From Photorhabdus namnaonensis (GTDB lineage: Bacteria; Pseudomonadota; Gammaproteobacteria; Enterobacterales; Enterobacteriaceae), in contig NZ_LOIC01000042.1 in assembly GCF_001684335.1 (NCBI RefSeq), forward strand, positions 23,248-57,544: a DNA stretch of 34,297 nt, given 5' to 3'. Below, piece by piece: positions 8,279 through 16,571 of this stretch. The position numbers were made by a program, and so were the translations under genes. Under the pieces are notes generated by a model. It did no database searches. It was not told where the DNA came from and saw only the letters and a list, made by a program, of their open reading frames with translations. Numbering within the stretch: position 1 is the stretch's first letter; each line of letters begins with the position of its first letter.

Positions 8279-8680
8279 TCAAGCTGCTATATTTTTAGCC
8301 CTACAAGATGACATAACCCTTTCACTGATTTCTTGCTCAATTTTTATTTCAAAGTCAGTAAACAGTGCCTTTGGTTTTACACTTTTATTACTTTTTTCAA
8401 GCGTGACAAAACCATGTCGGCTAAGCGTCTTTAATGTGACTGACAAGTTGCTTGGTTTCCTTCCTGACAGATTAGCCAGCTCTGCGATTGTCTCTGGTTT
8501 GTGCTCATCGATAAGACGCAGAAGCGCAATATTGTCACTACTAAGTACTTGAGCAAGAGCAATCATGGAAGTAAACCAGATTTTAGGCTCATCAGGTTGA
8601 ACAACATATTCACCTTTAATAATAGCCAATGTGCGTTTGCGTATAAGCTCTTCATTCATCACGCCAATGAGTGCTTTCAT
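8279..8680 (-). CDS. Winged-helix DNA-binding protein, probable antitoxin of the TumA (HVO_A0114-like) family
   Basis: 133 residues from the ATG of MKALIGVMNEELIRKRT. I prefer this start to one 21 codons upstream because GAGGG precedes it and it then begins five bases after the stop of the partner toxin. Residues about 48-97 form a MarR-like winged helix: SSDNIALLRLIDEHKPETIAELANLSGRKPSNLS then VTLKTLSRHGFV. The pairing of a TumE-like protein with a downstream helix-turn-helix antitoxin is known for TumE-TumA modules. It probably binds and represses its own promoter; a perfect inverted repeat lies there (9071-9087). Family assignment rests on motif memory and context. Confidence 0.75.
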   Translation of the reverse strand: MKALIGVMNEELIRKRTLAIIKGEYVVQPDEPKIWFTSMIALAQVLSSDNIALLRLIDEHKPETIAELANLSGRKPSNLSVTLKTLSRHGFVTLEKSNKSVKPKALFTDFEIKIEQEISERVMSSCRAKNIAA

Positions 8681-8684
8681 CGTA

Positions 8685-9050
8685 TTACCCTCTTTTTTCG
8701 CGTTCAGCGATAATTTCATCAATTTTAGTAAAGAAATCCTCAATTAACTGATATGCAGAAGTAAATTCATACGGAACACCTTTATCTATGGAGTTTCTGT
8801 GAACATGGTCATACACCAATCGTCCTCGGTACTGACTTCTCTTTGGTGGAATAATTGCGTGCGCATTATCCATGCCAAATACTCGCGTATTGTATTTGTC
8901 ATGTAGCGTTAAGTTATAACGAATACCATGTGGAATGAAATTCGTCGGCTCAACTGTCCATACTTCAATTTTCCACCAATAACCATCATCCCGATAGACT
9001 CTCTGACCATGCAACCCAAGTAAGACGTCCAAACCTGAATCAAATTGCAT
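8685..9050 (-). CDS. TumE-family (DUF6516-like) toxin of a toxin-antitoxin pair
   Basis: 121 residues, first gene of a two-gene minus-strand operon, with an AGGAGG Shine-Dalgarno eight bases before the ATG. Features are the DDGYWWKIEVWTVEPTNFIPHGIRYNLTLHD core, in which a charged and aromatic strand pair is followed by a YNTRVFGMDNAH segment, then KRSQYRGRLVYDHVHR and a C-terminal helix (AYQLIEDFFTKIDEIIAEREKRG). These resemble TumE proteins, which are encoded just upstream of a small winged-helix antitoxin, as here. The toxic activity and target cannot be read from the sequence. Confidence 0.72.
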   Translation of the reverse strand: MQFDSGLDVLLGLHGQRVYRDDGYWWKIEVWTVEPTNFIPHGIRYNLTLHDKYNTRVFGMDNAHAIIPPKRSQYRGRLVYDHVHRNSIDKGVPYEFTSAYQLIEDFFTKIDEIIAEREKRG

Positions 9051-9070
9051 GACTAAAACCTCCTTGTTTG

Positions 9071-9087
9071 TTATGATCTAATCATAA
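9071..9087. promoter_or_regulatory. Candidate operator of the TumE-TumA-like operon
   Basis: TTATGATCTAATCATAA, a perfect inverted repeat (7-bp arms, 3-nt spacer), 21 bp upstream of the toxin ATG and close to its Shine-Dalgarno. Toxin-antitoxin operons are typically autorepressed at such palindromes; binding by the antitoxin is inferred. Confidence 0.6.
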
Positions 9088-9131
9088 TCTTTTATTCAAC
9101 GAACTTCAAGTGAACAACCAACTGTAAATTA

Positions 9132-10862
9132 TTATCTTTTAATGTAATTCGAGTACCATTCAGGCTTACTTTGGATCATTCGTACCGCAAAATAGAGATC
9201 GGGCGCCACAATCAGATCGTCATCACTACTTTGCAGCTTATTCTGTTTTATCCAACGGGTAAGTTCTGTCCGGCGACCAGCGAGCACCAATGTGATATCT
9301 CTGACTTTCAATTCACTAATCAACTCATCAATAGCAGCAAATACACTGACATCATCATGGGTAAAACTCACAGCCGCGTCGACAACCAGCCAACCCGGAC
9401 GTTTTTGCGTTTTGTTAAGTTTTTGAATCCTGTCAACATGCTGCAACACCCGCTTTTTAAAATAACTAACATTGAAATAAGTCAATGGTGAATTAAATCG
9501 ATACATCATTACACCATCTATTGGTTTAATATCATTGCCATGATTCATTGAATGAATCATTCCTTGGTCATTCACCCCTAAGAGCTGATCTGTCGGGCGG
9601 AATATAATTCGCAAAAACTGTAATAAACCAAGCAAAACGGCGAAACCAACACCGTTAATCAAACCAACCACCAGCACGGCAATTAATGTAAATAGTGATA
9701 AAGTAAATGCCTGATGATTTCTTTTCCTCAGTGACCAAATCTGCCGTAAGCCCAACAGTGACGATGCCGAATAAATCAACACCACACCAAGCGATGACAA
9801 CGGGATATAAGCCAGGAAACTTGTCATAAATAACAAGACCAGCAAAATAATGGTCGCTGCGATAACCGAGACCAATTGCGTTTTCCCACCAATCGCATCA
9901 TTAACCGCAGTACGACTGCTGGCGGCACTGACAGCAAATCCTTGTGATAAAGCAGAAGCGATATTCGCAATACCTAAAGCTCTAAGTTCATAATCTGCAT
10001 CAATCTGATAACCATTTTTACTGGCAAAGCTACGGGCCGTCATCATAAAACTGACAAAACTGATAACAGCAAGGTTCAAAGATGGGATAACTAGCTCACG
10101 CATAATACCTGGCTGGAAATCGGGCACGGGTACAACTGGTAATCCCCCACCGCTGACACTACCCACAATCTGAATGCCATATTTTTCCAGACCAAATTGC
10201 CAGCTTACATAAGTCGCTAATACCATTGCCAACAAAGGCCCCGGCCAAGTCGGACGCAAAAAACGCACAGTGAGCAAAATCAACATCGTAGCAACAGACA
10301 TTGCTAGCGTCGGTAAATGTGTATTCATCAGTTTGGCAGGTAACGCGATCACCCGTTCAATCAATCCCGCCGGTACGCCAGCAAAACCAAAGACTTTCGC
10401 TAGCTGATCCACAATGATTGTCAATGCGACACCGTTCATTAATCCTTTCAGGATCGGTCTGGAAAGAAAATCAGCAAACGCGCCTAATCGGAAGTGGCTG
10501 GCGAGAACACACCATATCCCAGTCATTAAGGTCATTACGATCGTGAGCTGCCAGCGTACATCTTCATTATCAAAAACCAATGGCGCGACAGCCGCCGCAA
10601 TAACGGCACACGTTGCTGCATCCGGCCCGACAATCAACTGTCTTGAGGTACCAAATAATGCATAAGCGAACATGGGTAAAATACAAGCATAAAGACCGAT
10701 AATTGCACTTATTCCCATCAATTCGGCGTAAGCAATAGCAACCGGCAGCGCAACTGCGGCGACAGAAAACCCGGCTCTTAAATCATGACTCAACCATTCC
10801 TTGCGATAATGAGAAAAATTGCCCAACCCTGGCATCCAACGCTGTAGTTTTTTCCACTGCAT
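9132..10862 (-). CDS. SulP-family anion transporter with C-terminal STAS domain
   Basis: 576-residue inner membrane protein of the SLC26/SulP family, which carries sulfate, bicarbonate or dicarboxylates. Residues about 20-420 hold 10-12 hydrophobic segments; the signature VALPVAIAYAELMGISAIIGLYACILPMFAY-like start, FGTSRQLIVGPDAAT (substrate/anion loop) and SQGFAVSAASSRTAVND are diagnostic. Residues about 445-560 form a STAS domain (YRFNSPLTYFNVSYFKKRV, WLVVDAAVSFTHDDVSVFAAIDELI). The sequence differs from E. coli DauA, so I give no symbol and no substrate. AGAGGG precedes the ATG. It stands alone between the toxin-antitoxin pair and yciB and belongs to the block that is absent from the E. 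coli order. Confidence 0.92.
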   Translation of the reverse strand: MQWKKLQRWMPGLGNFSHYRKEWLSHDLRAGFSVAAVALPVAIAYAELMGISAIIGLYACILPMFAYALFGTSRQLIVGPDAATCAVIAAAVAPLVFDNEDVRWQLTIVMTLMTGIWCVLASHFRLGAFADFLSRPILKGLMNGVALTIIVDQLAKVFGFAGVPAGLIERVIALPAKLMNTHLPTLAMSVATMLILLTVRFLRPTWPGPLLAMVLATYVSWQFGLEKYGIQIVGSVSGGGLPVVPVPDFQPGIMRELVIPSLNLAVISFVSFMMTARSFASKNGYQIDADYELRALGIANIASALSQGFAVSAASSRTAVNDAIGGKTQLVSVIAATIILLVLLFMTSFLAYIPLSSLGVVLIYSASSLLGLRQIWSLRKRNHQAFTLSLFTLIAVLVVGLINGVGFAVLLGLLQFLRIIFRPTDQLLGVNDQGMIHSMNHGNDIKPIDGVMMYRFNSPLTYFNVSYFKKRVLQHVDRIQKLNKTQKRPGWLVVDAAVSFTHDDVSVFAAIDELISELKVRDITLVLAGRRTELTRWIKQNKLQSSDDDLIVAPDLYFAVRMIQSKPEWYSNYIKR

Positions 10863-11200
10863 CTGGTTTATGCCCTCTTATTTTTCAACGGGTTTTAGCT
10901 ATAATGCTGCGTTATATGCTCACTGACAACCGGAAGTTAATTACGCCGCGCTTTATGATAGAATTCTGCGAAACCGCTCGATAAAAATCTTTTTTATTGA
11001 GAGATATATACCCTATGGATTTCAAGATGCATCGCGGCGGCAAGGGAGCGAATCCCCGGGAGCATAGATAACTATGTGACTGGGGTGAGTGAGCGCAGCC
11101 AACAAAGAAGCAACTTGAAAGATGACGGGTATACCCTATGGATTTCAAAATGACTAAAATCGGATGATAATCAGATGCCGAAATTACAATAGGTTCAAAT
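10863..11200. other. Divergent sulP-yciB intergenic region with an ERIC element
   Basis: 338 bp between two divergent genes; 127 bp of it is the ERIC element at 11007-11133 and about 20 further bases copy its left end. A minus-strand open frame of 117 codons runs through it but mainly reads the repeat and has no homologue I recognise. Confidence 0.8.
11007..11133. repeat. ERIC (enterobacterial repetitive intergenic consensus) element
   Basis: A 127-bp element with inverted ends TATACCC and GGGTATA. The core GCGAATCCCCGGGAGC and GTGACTGGGGTGAGTGAGCG matches the well-known ERIC sequences recognised by the ERIC1R and ERIC2 primers. The length is that of a full-size ERIC. Its right end continues directly into a copy of its own left end (11130-11148), so a truncated second copy or a TA-based target duplication follows it. 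Confidence 0.93.
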
Positions 11201-11737
11201 ATGAAACAACTTTTAGACTTTCTACCTTTAGTCGTCTTTTTTGTCGTATACAAAATGTATGACATTTTTTACGCTTCTGGAGCGCTGATCGCCGCCACCG
11301 GTTTAGCTGTCGCTATTACTTATTTCATCTACCGGAAAGTAGAGAAATCCTCCCTGATCACTTTTATCATGGTTGCTGTCTTCGGTACTCTGACTTTAGC
11401 TTTCCACAGTGATCTATTTATCAAATGGAAAGTTACCGTCATCTATGCATTATTCTCATTAGCCTTGTTAAGCAGCCAATGGTTTATGAAAAAACCACTG
11501 ATTCAGAAAATGCTAGGAAAAGAGTTAGTTTTACCCGATCTTGTCTGGAATAAACTCAATATGGCATGGGCGCTGTTTTTTATCGCCTGTGCGCTAGCGA
11601 ATATTTATGTCGCATTTTGGCTACCACAAGATGTCTGGGTTAACTTTAAAGTATTTGGTCTAACCGCCCTGACTCTAGTTTTCACCGTGCTCAGTGTAGT
11701 ATATATTTACCGTCACCTGCCACGCGAACAGAAGTAA
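11201..11737 (+). CDS. yciB: Inner membrane protein YciB (septation protein A family)
   Basis: 178-residue protein of the YciB/IspZ/IspA septation family with five hydrophobic segments: [19 protein letters not shown] at the N terminus, [51 protein letters not shown] and two near the C terminus ending in VVYIYRHLP. The family motifs [15 protein letters not shown] and LNMAWALFF are clear. E. coli YciB influences envelope synthesis and cell division. It is followed by a terminator and then yciA. Confidence 0.95.
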   Translation: MKQLLDFLPLVVFFVVYKMYDIFYASGALIAATGLAVAITYFIYRKVEKSSLITFIMVAVFGTLTLAFHSDLFIKWKVTVIYALFSLALLSSQWFMKKPLIQKMLGKELVLPDLVWNKLNMAWALFFIACALANIYVAFWLPQDVWVNFKVFGLTALTLVFTVLSVVYIYRHLPREQK

Positions 11738-11751
11738 CCCCATTCAAATGG

Positions 11752-11791
11752 ATACCTGCCTGCTATCGTCTGTAGGCAGGTATTGTTTTTT
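11752..11791 (+). terminator. Terminator between yciB and yciA
   Basis: Ten-bp perfect stem ATACCTGCCT (11752-11761) and AGGCAGGTAT (11774-11783) around a 12-nt loop, followed by TGTTTTTT. It lies only 24 bp before the yciA start, so yciA is read by passage through it or from a promoter overlapping it. Confidence 0.85.
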
Positions 11792-11814
11792 CATCAAATA
11801 AAGTAAAGTTTTCA

Positions 11815-12246
11815 ATGACACAACAACAATTACCTAACGGAGAGTTAGTCCTCCGCACACTGGCTATGCCCGCTGATACCAACGCCAATGGAGATATTTT
11901 TGGTGGATGGTTAATGTCACAAATGGATATTGGTGGTGCAATTCTGGCAAAAGAAATTGCGGAAGGCCGTGTTGTCACTGTCAGAGTAGATGGTATTACT
12001 TTCCTGAAACCTGTCGCCGTTGGTGATGTCGTCTGCTGCTATGCACATTGCCTCAAAACCGGTAACAGTTCGATTACCATCAATATCGAAGTCTGGGTGA
12101 AGAAAGTCGCCTCTGAACCCGTCGGTCAACGCTATCGTGCAACCGAAGCGGTCTTCACTTATGTCGCGGTTAATGAAGATAATACCTCCCGTCGATTGCC
12201 AGAAGGCAAAACTCACTTTCAGCTCACTAGCAGCACTAACGAATAA
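11815..12246 (+). CDS. yciA: Acyl-CoA thioesterase YciA
   Basis: Cytoplasmic hotdog-fold thioesterase with broad specificity for acyl-CoA. The 143 residues carry NANGDIFGGWLMSQMDIGGAILA, where Asn24 and Asp38 correspond to the active-site region of the YciA family. VTVRVDGITFLKPVAVGDVV and the AVFTYVAVNEDNTSRRLP end are also conserved. The C-terminal tail is about ten residues longer than in E. coli. It converges on tonB across a shared terminator. Confidence 0.96.
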   Translation: MTQQQLPNGELVLRTLAMPADTNANGDIFGGWLMSQMDIGGAILAKEIAEGRVVTVRVDGITFLKPVAVGDVVCCYAHCLKTGNSSITINIEVWVKKVASEPVGQRYRATEAVFTYVAVNEDNTSRRLPEGKTHFQLTSSTNE

Positions 12247-12262
12247 GGCTAATTACTAATGG

Positions 12263-12293
12263 AAAAAGGAGCGTGTTGATAATGCTCCTTTTT
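12263..12293. terminator. Bidirectional terminator between yciA and tonB
   Basis: Ten-bp stem AAAAAGGAGC/GCTCCTTTTT with an 11-nt loop. T-runs lie on both strands, placed between two convergent genes. Confidence 0.9.
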
Positions 12294-12314
12294 TTATTTC
12301 CATTTCCCCGATAA

Positions 12315-12995
12315 TCAGGATTGAGATATACCCGTAATTTTGAATTCGACGGTGGTGATATAACCAACCGCAGGTATTTTTTCATAGCGCCATTTTCTCA
12401 TCGCTTTTTTCACCTCCCTTTCAAAAACATTGGGTGGATTAGCGCCAATGACTTCTATATTTTTTACCCGTCCATCTTCATCAATATCATATTTGACTTT
12501 TACATAGCCTTCGGTACCCAATGCCGAAGCTCTGGATGGGTAGACAGGTAACGCTTTACTTAATGCCCTTGGCCCATTCTGCGGTTTAACCACCGGTTTA
12601 TTCTGATTATTATCAGTACGGTTAGCCAGCGCATTCTGATTAAACTGCGGTTTTTCCGGTTGTTCAGCTCTCTTTTCAACGGGTTCAGATTGCTTTTTAA
12701 CAACCTTCTTCTTCACTTCTGGTTTCGGTTTCTTCACCTCTGGTTTTGGAATTACCGGCTCCGGAACAGGTTCCGGCTCCTCCGGCTCTGATTCAGGTTC
12801 AGGCGCAGCCGGCTCTGAAACAGGAACTTCTTCAGCCGCTAACTGAATCATAGCGACAGACATAAGTGCAATATCAGACTGTTTTTCCGGCATTGCAGAA
12901 CAAAAAAGAGCGGCAGCAATAGAAATGTGCAAACAAACTGATAGCAATATTGGCCAACGTATCCAGCGCATAAGGGAATTCTTGATTAGCAGCAT
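12315..12995 (-). CDS. tonB: Energy-transducing protein TonB
   Basis: Couples the proton motive force from ExbB-ExbD to outer membrane receptors for siderophores and vitamin B12. I take the ATG of MLLIKNSLMRWIRW as start (226 residues) because GAGG lies ten bases upstream; a TTG further up and an ATG eight codons down are alternatives. An uncleaved N-terminal helix (about 13-33) holds the SxxxH motif, Ser19 and His23, needed for ExbB-ExbD contact. Residues about 60-85 are a Glu-Pro rich repeat and about 84-102 a Lys-Pro/Lys rich stretch that spans the periplasm. The C-terminal domain has GPRALSKALPVYPSRA, GYVKVKYDIDEDGRV and FEREVKKAMRKWRYEK. A possible Fur box lies upstream. Confidence 0.96.
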   Translation of the reverse strand: MLLIKNSLMRWIRWPILLSVCLHISIAAALFCSAMPEKQSDIALMSVAMIQLAAEEVPVSEPAAPEPESEPEEPEPVPEPVIPKPEVKKPKPEVKKKVVKKQSEPVEKRAEQPEKPQFNQNALANRTDNNQNKPVVKPQNGPRALSKALPVYPSRASALGTEGYVKVKYDIDEDGRVKNIEVIGANPPNVFEREVKKAMRKWRYEKIPAVGYITTVEFKITGISQS

Positions 12996-13029
12996 AATAG
13001 TCAATCCTCGAATGACTGCTAGTTTAAAT

Positions 13030-13048
13030 GCAAATAGCAATCATATTC
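13030..13048 (-). promoter_or_regulatory. Possible Fur box upstream of tonB
   Basis: GCAAATAGCAATCATATTC matches 12 of 19 positions of the Fur consensus and lies 35 bp upstream of the chosen tonB start. A TTGAAT ... TTTAAA promoter-like pair overlaps it on the minus strand. Iron control of tonB is general in the family; the site itself is only a moderate match. Confidence 0.4.
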
Positions 13049-13097
13049 AATAAAGATTGTAGGTGAGCGTGAATATAAGGCCAAAAATATTATTTTT

Positions 13098-13280
13098 TCA
13101 ATGTATCCATTCGCCATGCTGAACAAACAATAAAGCTCGACGCTGTTTATAACCATTTAATTTACGTAGTGAATAAATGCGTAAATTACGTCTTGATTGC
13201 CCTTCCAGCCAACGGCGCCGACGGTTAGAATTCTGGCGTAACATCCGCCACCGCCCTACTTCATTCCGACTACGTTTCAT
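13098..13280 (-). CDS. yciY: Small basic protein YciY
   Basis: 60 residues, very rich in Arg. The N-terminal half, MKRSRNEVGRWRMLRQ then RRRRWLEGQSRRNLRIYSLRK, is nearly the same as E. coli YciY, which is found beside cls. No function is known. The C-terminal 20 residues diverge. An AGG sequence lies about ten bases before the ATG. It lies between tonB and clsA and is transcribed opposite to clsA. Confidence 0.85.
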   Translation of the reverse strand: MKRSRNEVGRWRMLRQNSNRRRRWLEGQSRRNLRIYSLRKLNGYKQRRALLFVQHGEWIH

Positions 13281-13527
13281 AAAGTCATACCTATAAAAAT
13301 ATCACGCTCATTATAAGCCTTTAAAAAAGATATCCAAGGCGTATCTGGATAGTACTTTTTATATCAATAATGCGAAATGACTAATATCAAGTATGATGCT
13401 TGCAGTATATTTGCCGATTTTTTGGTAAATTCATCGGGTTAATTAGATCGTTTATATGCTGTGTCTTGAGAAAACCGTGTCAAACGCCACCAAAGATGTC
13501 TGAACAAAACAGGATTGATTGCCGAAT

Positions 13528-14988
13528 ATGACAACCTTTTATTCCGTCCTAAGTTGGCTTGCTATTTTCTTTTATTGGCTGATTGTTGCCAGTATCACCT
13601 TACGCATTCTGATAAAACGCCGGCCGGTCACTTCTGCTATGACCTGGCTGTTGATTATTTATATCCTTCCCTTAGTTGGAATCATCGCTTACCTGTCGTT
13701 TGGCGAGCTGCATTTGGGAAAACGTAGAGTTGAACAAGCAAAAGCCATGTGGCCTTCAACAACCGTATGGCTTGAAGAACTGCGTAAATCTCGTCATATC
13801 TTCGCCACGGAAAATAGCGAAGTCGCGACGCCTTTATTCCAGCTTTGCGAACGACGACAAGGGCTTGCTGGTGTTAAAGGTAACAAGATCCAACTACTGA
13901 CAACCTATGACCATTCACTGAAAACCATTATCAAAGATATTGAGAATGCCAAACACAGTATTGATATGGTGTTTTACATCTGGCAATCCGGCGGCTTGGT
14001 TGAACAAGTGACTGATGCGCTTATGGCCGCGGCACACCGAGGCGTCAGATGCCGTATTATGGTGGATTCAGCCGGTAGCTGGTTATATTGCCGTAGCCAA
14101 TACCCGGATATCATGCGCCAGGCGGGAATTGAATTTGTTGAAGCTTTGCCGGTCAACATATTCCGTCTATTTCTACGCCGGATGGATTTGCGCCAACATC
14201 GTAAAATCATCTTGATAGATGATTATATTTCTTATGCCGGCAGTATGAATATGGTCGATCCGCGCTTCTTTAAACAAGATGCCGGCGTTGGGCAATGGAT
14301 CGATATCATGGTGCGTATGGAAGGACCCGTTACCACGACTATGGGGGTTATTTACGCCTGTGACTGGGAAATGGAAACAGGTCAACGTATCTTTCCTCCA
14401 TCACCGGATAACAATATTATGCCATTTGAACAGGCTAGCGGGCACACAACTCAGGTTATTGCATCCGGCCCTGGATTCCCCGAGGAATTGATTCAACAAT
14501 CTTTAATGACGGCTATTTTCTCTGCCCGTAAACAACTGATTTTAACCACCCCTTATTTTGTTCCCAGTGATGACCTGATAAATGCTATTTGCACCGCAGC
14601 TTTACGAGGGGTTGAAGTTATTATTATCGTTCCACGCAGAAATAATTTCTTCTTAGTTCGTTGGGCAAGCCGTGCATTTTTTGCTGAATTGTTAAATGCC
14701 GGTGTTAAGATTTACCAGTTTGAGGATGGCTTGCTACATACCAAAAGCGTTTTAGTTGATGGTCAACTCAGCATGGTGGGTTCAGTGAATCTCGATATGC
14801 GTAGCCTGTGGCTAAATTTCGAAATTACCGTGGTTATTGATGATGAAAACTTTGGTAATGATCTGACACTGGTGCAATATGATTATATCGCCCATTCTAC
14901 ATTGCTGGAAACCAAGGAGTGGGAACAACGCCCTTTGTGGCATCGGATAATTGAACGTATTTGTTACTTTTTTAGCCCACTATTGTGA
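13528..14988 (+). CDS. clsA: Cardiolipin synthase A
   Basis: Membrane phospholipase D-type enzyme that condenses two phosphatidylglycerols to cardiolipin and glycerol. From the ATG of [17 protein letters not shown] the protein has 486 residues, the same as E. coli ClsA, which starts the same way; a TTG three codons upstream is less likely. Two N-terminal transmembrane helices (about 3-22 and 33-55) precede the conserved GELHLGKRR. Two HKD motifs are intact: HRKIILIDD near residue 227 and HTKSVLVDG near 405. Each is followed by the usual GSMN or GSVNLD segment. It forms its own transcription unit ahead of yciU. Confidence 0.96.
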   Translation: MTTFYSVLSWLAIFFYWLIVASITLRILIKRRPVTSAMTWLLIIYILPLVGIIAYLSFGELHLGKRRVEQAKAMWPSTTVWLEELRKSRHIFATENSEVATPLFQLCERRQGLAGVKGNKIQLLTTYDHSLKTIIKDIENAKHSIDMVFYIWQSGGLVEQVTDALMAAAHRGVRCRIMVDSAGSWLYCRSQYPDIMRQAGIEFVEALPVNIFRLFLRRMDLRQHRKIILIDDYISYAGSMNMVDPRFFKQDAGVGQWIDIMVRMEGPVTTTMGVIYACDWEMETGQRIFPPSPDNNIMPFEQASGHTTQVIASGPGFPEELIQQSLMTAIFSARKQLILTTPYFVPSDDLINAICTAALRGVEVIIIVPRRNNFFLVRWASRAFFAELLNAGVKIYQFEDGLLHTKSVLVDGQLSMVGSVNLDMRSLWLNFEITVVIDDENFGNDLTLVQYDYIAHSTLLETKEWEQRPLWHRIIERICYFFSPLL

Positions 14989-15100
14989 CCAACACCCTCG
15001 TCTTGTAAAGACGGGGGTACCAATCAACGCTTCAACATGCTTTAATTCCTTCATCATGACCCACGAATAAATCAATATGGACAACAGATCCTCACAAGCT

Positions 15101-15430
15101 ATGGATTTAGACATCAATAACCGAATGACAGAAGATGAAACCCTTGAGAAAGCCTATGACATCTTTCTTGAACTGGCTTCATCCAACCTCGACCCCGCTG
15201 ATATTCTACTGTTTAGCTTACAATTCGAAATACGTGGCGGCGCAGAATTACTGCCCCCTTCTGATGAGTGGGTTAAATACGTGGATTTTGATCCGAACCC
15301 TGATTTTTTTGCTGAGGTCATTATCGGGCTGGCAGAATCTGAAGATGCCGAGATCAACGATGTTTTCGCTCGTATCCTTATTTGCCGGGAAAACTCTCAC
15401 CCGATTTACCATATTTTGTGGAAAGATTGA
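15101..15430 (+). CDS. yciU: YciU, DUF440 family (HI1450-like putative DNA mimic)
   Basis: 109 acidic residues from [22 protein letters not shown]; this start gives the E. coli length and N terminus. An ATG eight codons upstream (15077) is an alternative; neither has a good Shine-Dalgarno. Conserved segments are [50 protein letters not shown] and [13 protein letters not shown]. The Haemophilus homologue HI1450 has a double-stranded DNA mimic fold with a negative surface, which the Asp/Glu content here fits. Function in the cell is not established. Confidence 0.93.
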   Translation: MDLDINNRMTEDETLEKAYDIFLELASSNLDPADILLFSLQFEIRGGAELLPPSDEWVKYVDFDPNPDFFAEVIIGLAESEDAEINDVFARILICRENSHPIYHILWKD

Positions 15431-15569
15431 AAAATTAAGGTCAGTGATTTTATCTGCTATTTTTTTATTCAAAGAGTGAGAGCTACCCGTTTTGATGCAG
15501 GTCTGAATCCCAACACAAAACCCAAAAAGTAACTCTCATACTTAAATGCCTTACAAAACACTTCAATAA

Positions 15570-16571
15570 CTACAGTGGATCAACCTTCAAACAAGACACC
15601 GCATGGCGGAAACTTCCTTCCATCAATGGCCGAGTTCTAGCACATTCAGGATCTGCCATTGGGCAACGTGTCCGAAAAACGCATCCTGATGGAGGATTGA
15701 TAGGTGACGGTAATTCTCCTTCCAACAATTCAATGTGTTTATTTCGTTCTTTATCGGGATCAGGCACTGGCACTGCCGACATCAACGCTTTGGTATAGGG
15801 ATGTTGTGGATTATGATAAACCTCGTCATAAGTGCCCAGTTCCACCGCATGTCCAAGGTACATCACCAGTACACGATCAGATATGTGCTTAACCACCGCC
15901 AGATCATGGGCGATAAAAATCAGTGACAGTCCCATTTCCCGTTGTAATTCCTGCAACAGGTTCACTACCTGAGCCTGAATGGATACATCAAGTGCGGATA
16001 CAGGCTCATCACAAATCACCAATTTAGGTTCAAGAATAAGTGCACGAGCAATCCCGATACGTTGACACTGACCACCAGAAAATTCATGCGGATAACGGTT
16101 AATCAGATTCGGCAGTAATCCAACCTTCATCATCATGGCTTTTACCCGCTCTTTAATTTCCGGCTCTTTCATTTTTGAATGATAAGTGCGCAATGGCTCA
16201 GCGATAATATCGCCAATCGTCATTCGCGGGTTTAAGGATGCTAATGGGTCCTGGAATATCATCTGGATATCACTGCGAATATCTCGCCACTGTTTATCAT
16301 CCATATCCAGCAGGCTTTTTCCCAACCAAGTTACTGAACCACCAGAAGACTTGACCAATCCGATAATTGCACGCGCAAAAGTCGACTTACCGCAACCGGA
16401 TTCACCAACCACACCAAGAGTTTCCCCTTCATATAACCTTAATGTAACGCCATCAACCGCTTTCAAGGTTTTTGTTGGTTGCCAGAACCACTGTTTGCCA
16501 TCTTTGATATCAAAGTGAACTTTTAGATCTACTACTTCCAGCAGCACGCGTCTCTCTTCAATCGGGCTCAT
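15570..16571 (-). CDS. oppF: Oligopeptide ABC transporter ATP-binding subunit OppF
   Basis: One of two ATPases that drive peptide import through OppB-OppC. The 333 residues include Walker A GESGCGKST at 56-64, Q-loop FQDP at 106-109, signature SGGQCQR at 165-171, Walker B LVICDE at 184-189 and the H-loop in IFIAHDLAV. The C-terminal oligopeptide extension (NPQHPYTKALMSAVPVPDP, then Cys-rich GCVFRTRCPMADPEC) is typical of this subfamily and holds cysteines that bind an iron-sulfur cluster in related proteins. Its ATG overlaps the oppD stop by four bases (ATGA). It is the last gene of the operon. Confidence 0.97.
   Translation of the reverse strand: MSPIEERRVLLEVVDLKVHFDIKDGKQWFWQPTKTLKAVDGVTLRLYEGETLGVVGESGCGKSTFARAIIGLVKSSGGSVTWLGKSLLDMDDKQWRDIRSDIQMIFQDPLASLNPRMTIGDIIAEPLRTYHSKMKEPEIKERVKAMMMKVGLLPNLINRYPHEFSGGQCQRIGIARALILEPKLVICDEPVSALDVSIQAQVVNLLQELQREMGLSLIFIAHDLAVVKHISDRVLVMYLGHAVELGTYDEVYHNPQHPYTKALMSAVPVPDPDKERNKHIELLEGELPSPINPPSGCVFRTRCPMADPECARTRPLMEGSFRHAVSCLKVDPL

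Noticed and set aside
8103-8552. Plus-strand open frame of 149 codons
   Set aside because: It covers AT-rich intergenic repeats and then mirrors the antitoxin gene; no start signal or family features.
10863-11006. Insertion sequence at the edge of the accessory block
   Set aside because: No transposase or long terminal inverted repeats are present; only the ERIC element is seen nearby.
10912-11265. Minus-strand open frame of 117 codons
   Set aside because: It reads through the ERIC element and the start of yciB; the translation is repeat sequence.
14993-15018. Hairpin ACCCTCGTCTT/AAGACGGGGGT after clsA
   Set aside because: The stem is good but no T-run follows on either strand, so I do not call it a terminator.
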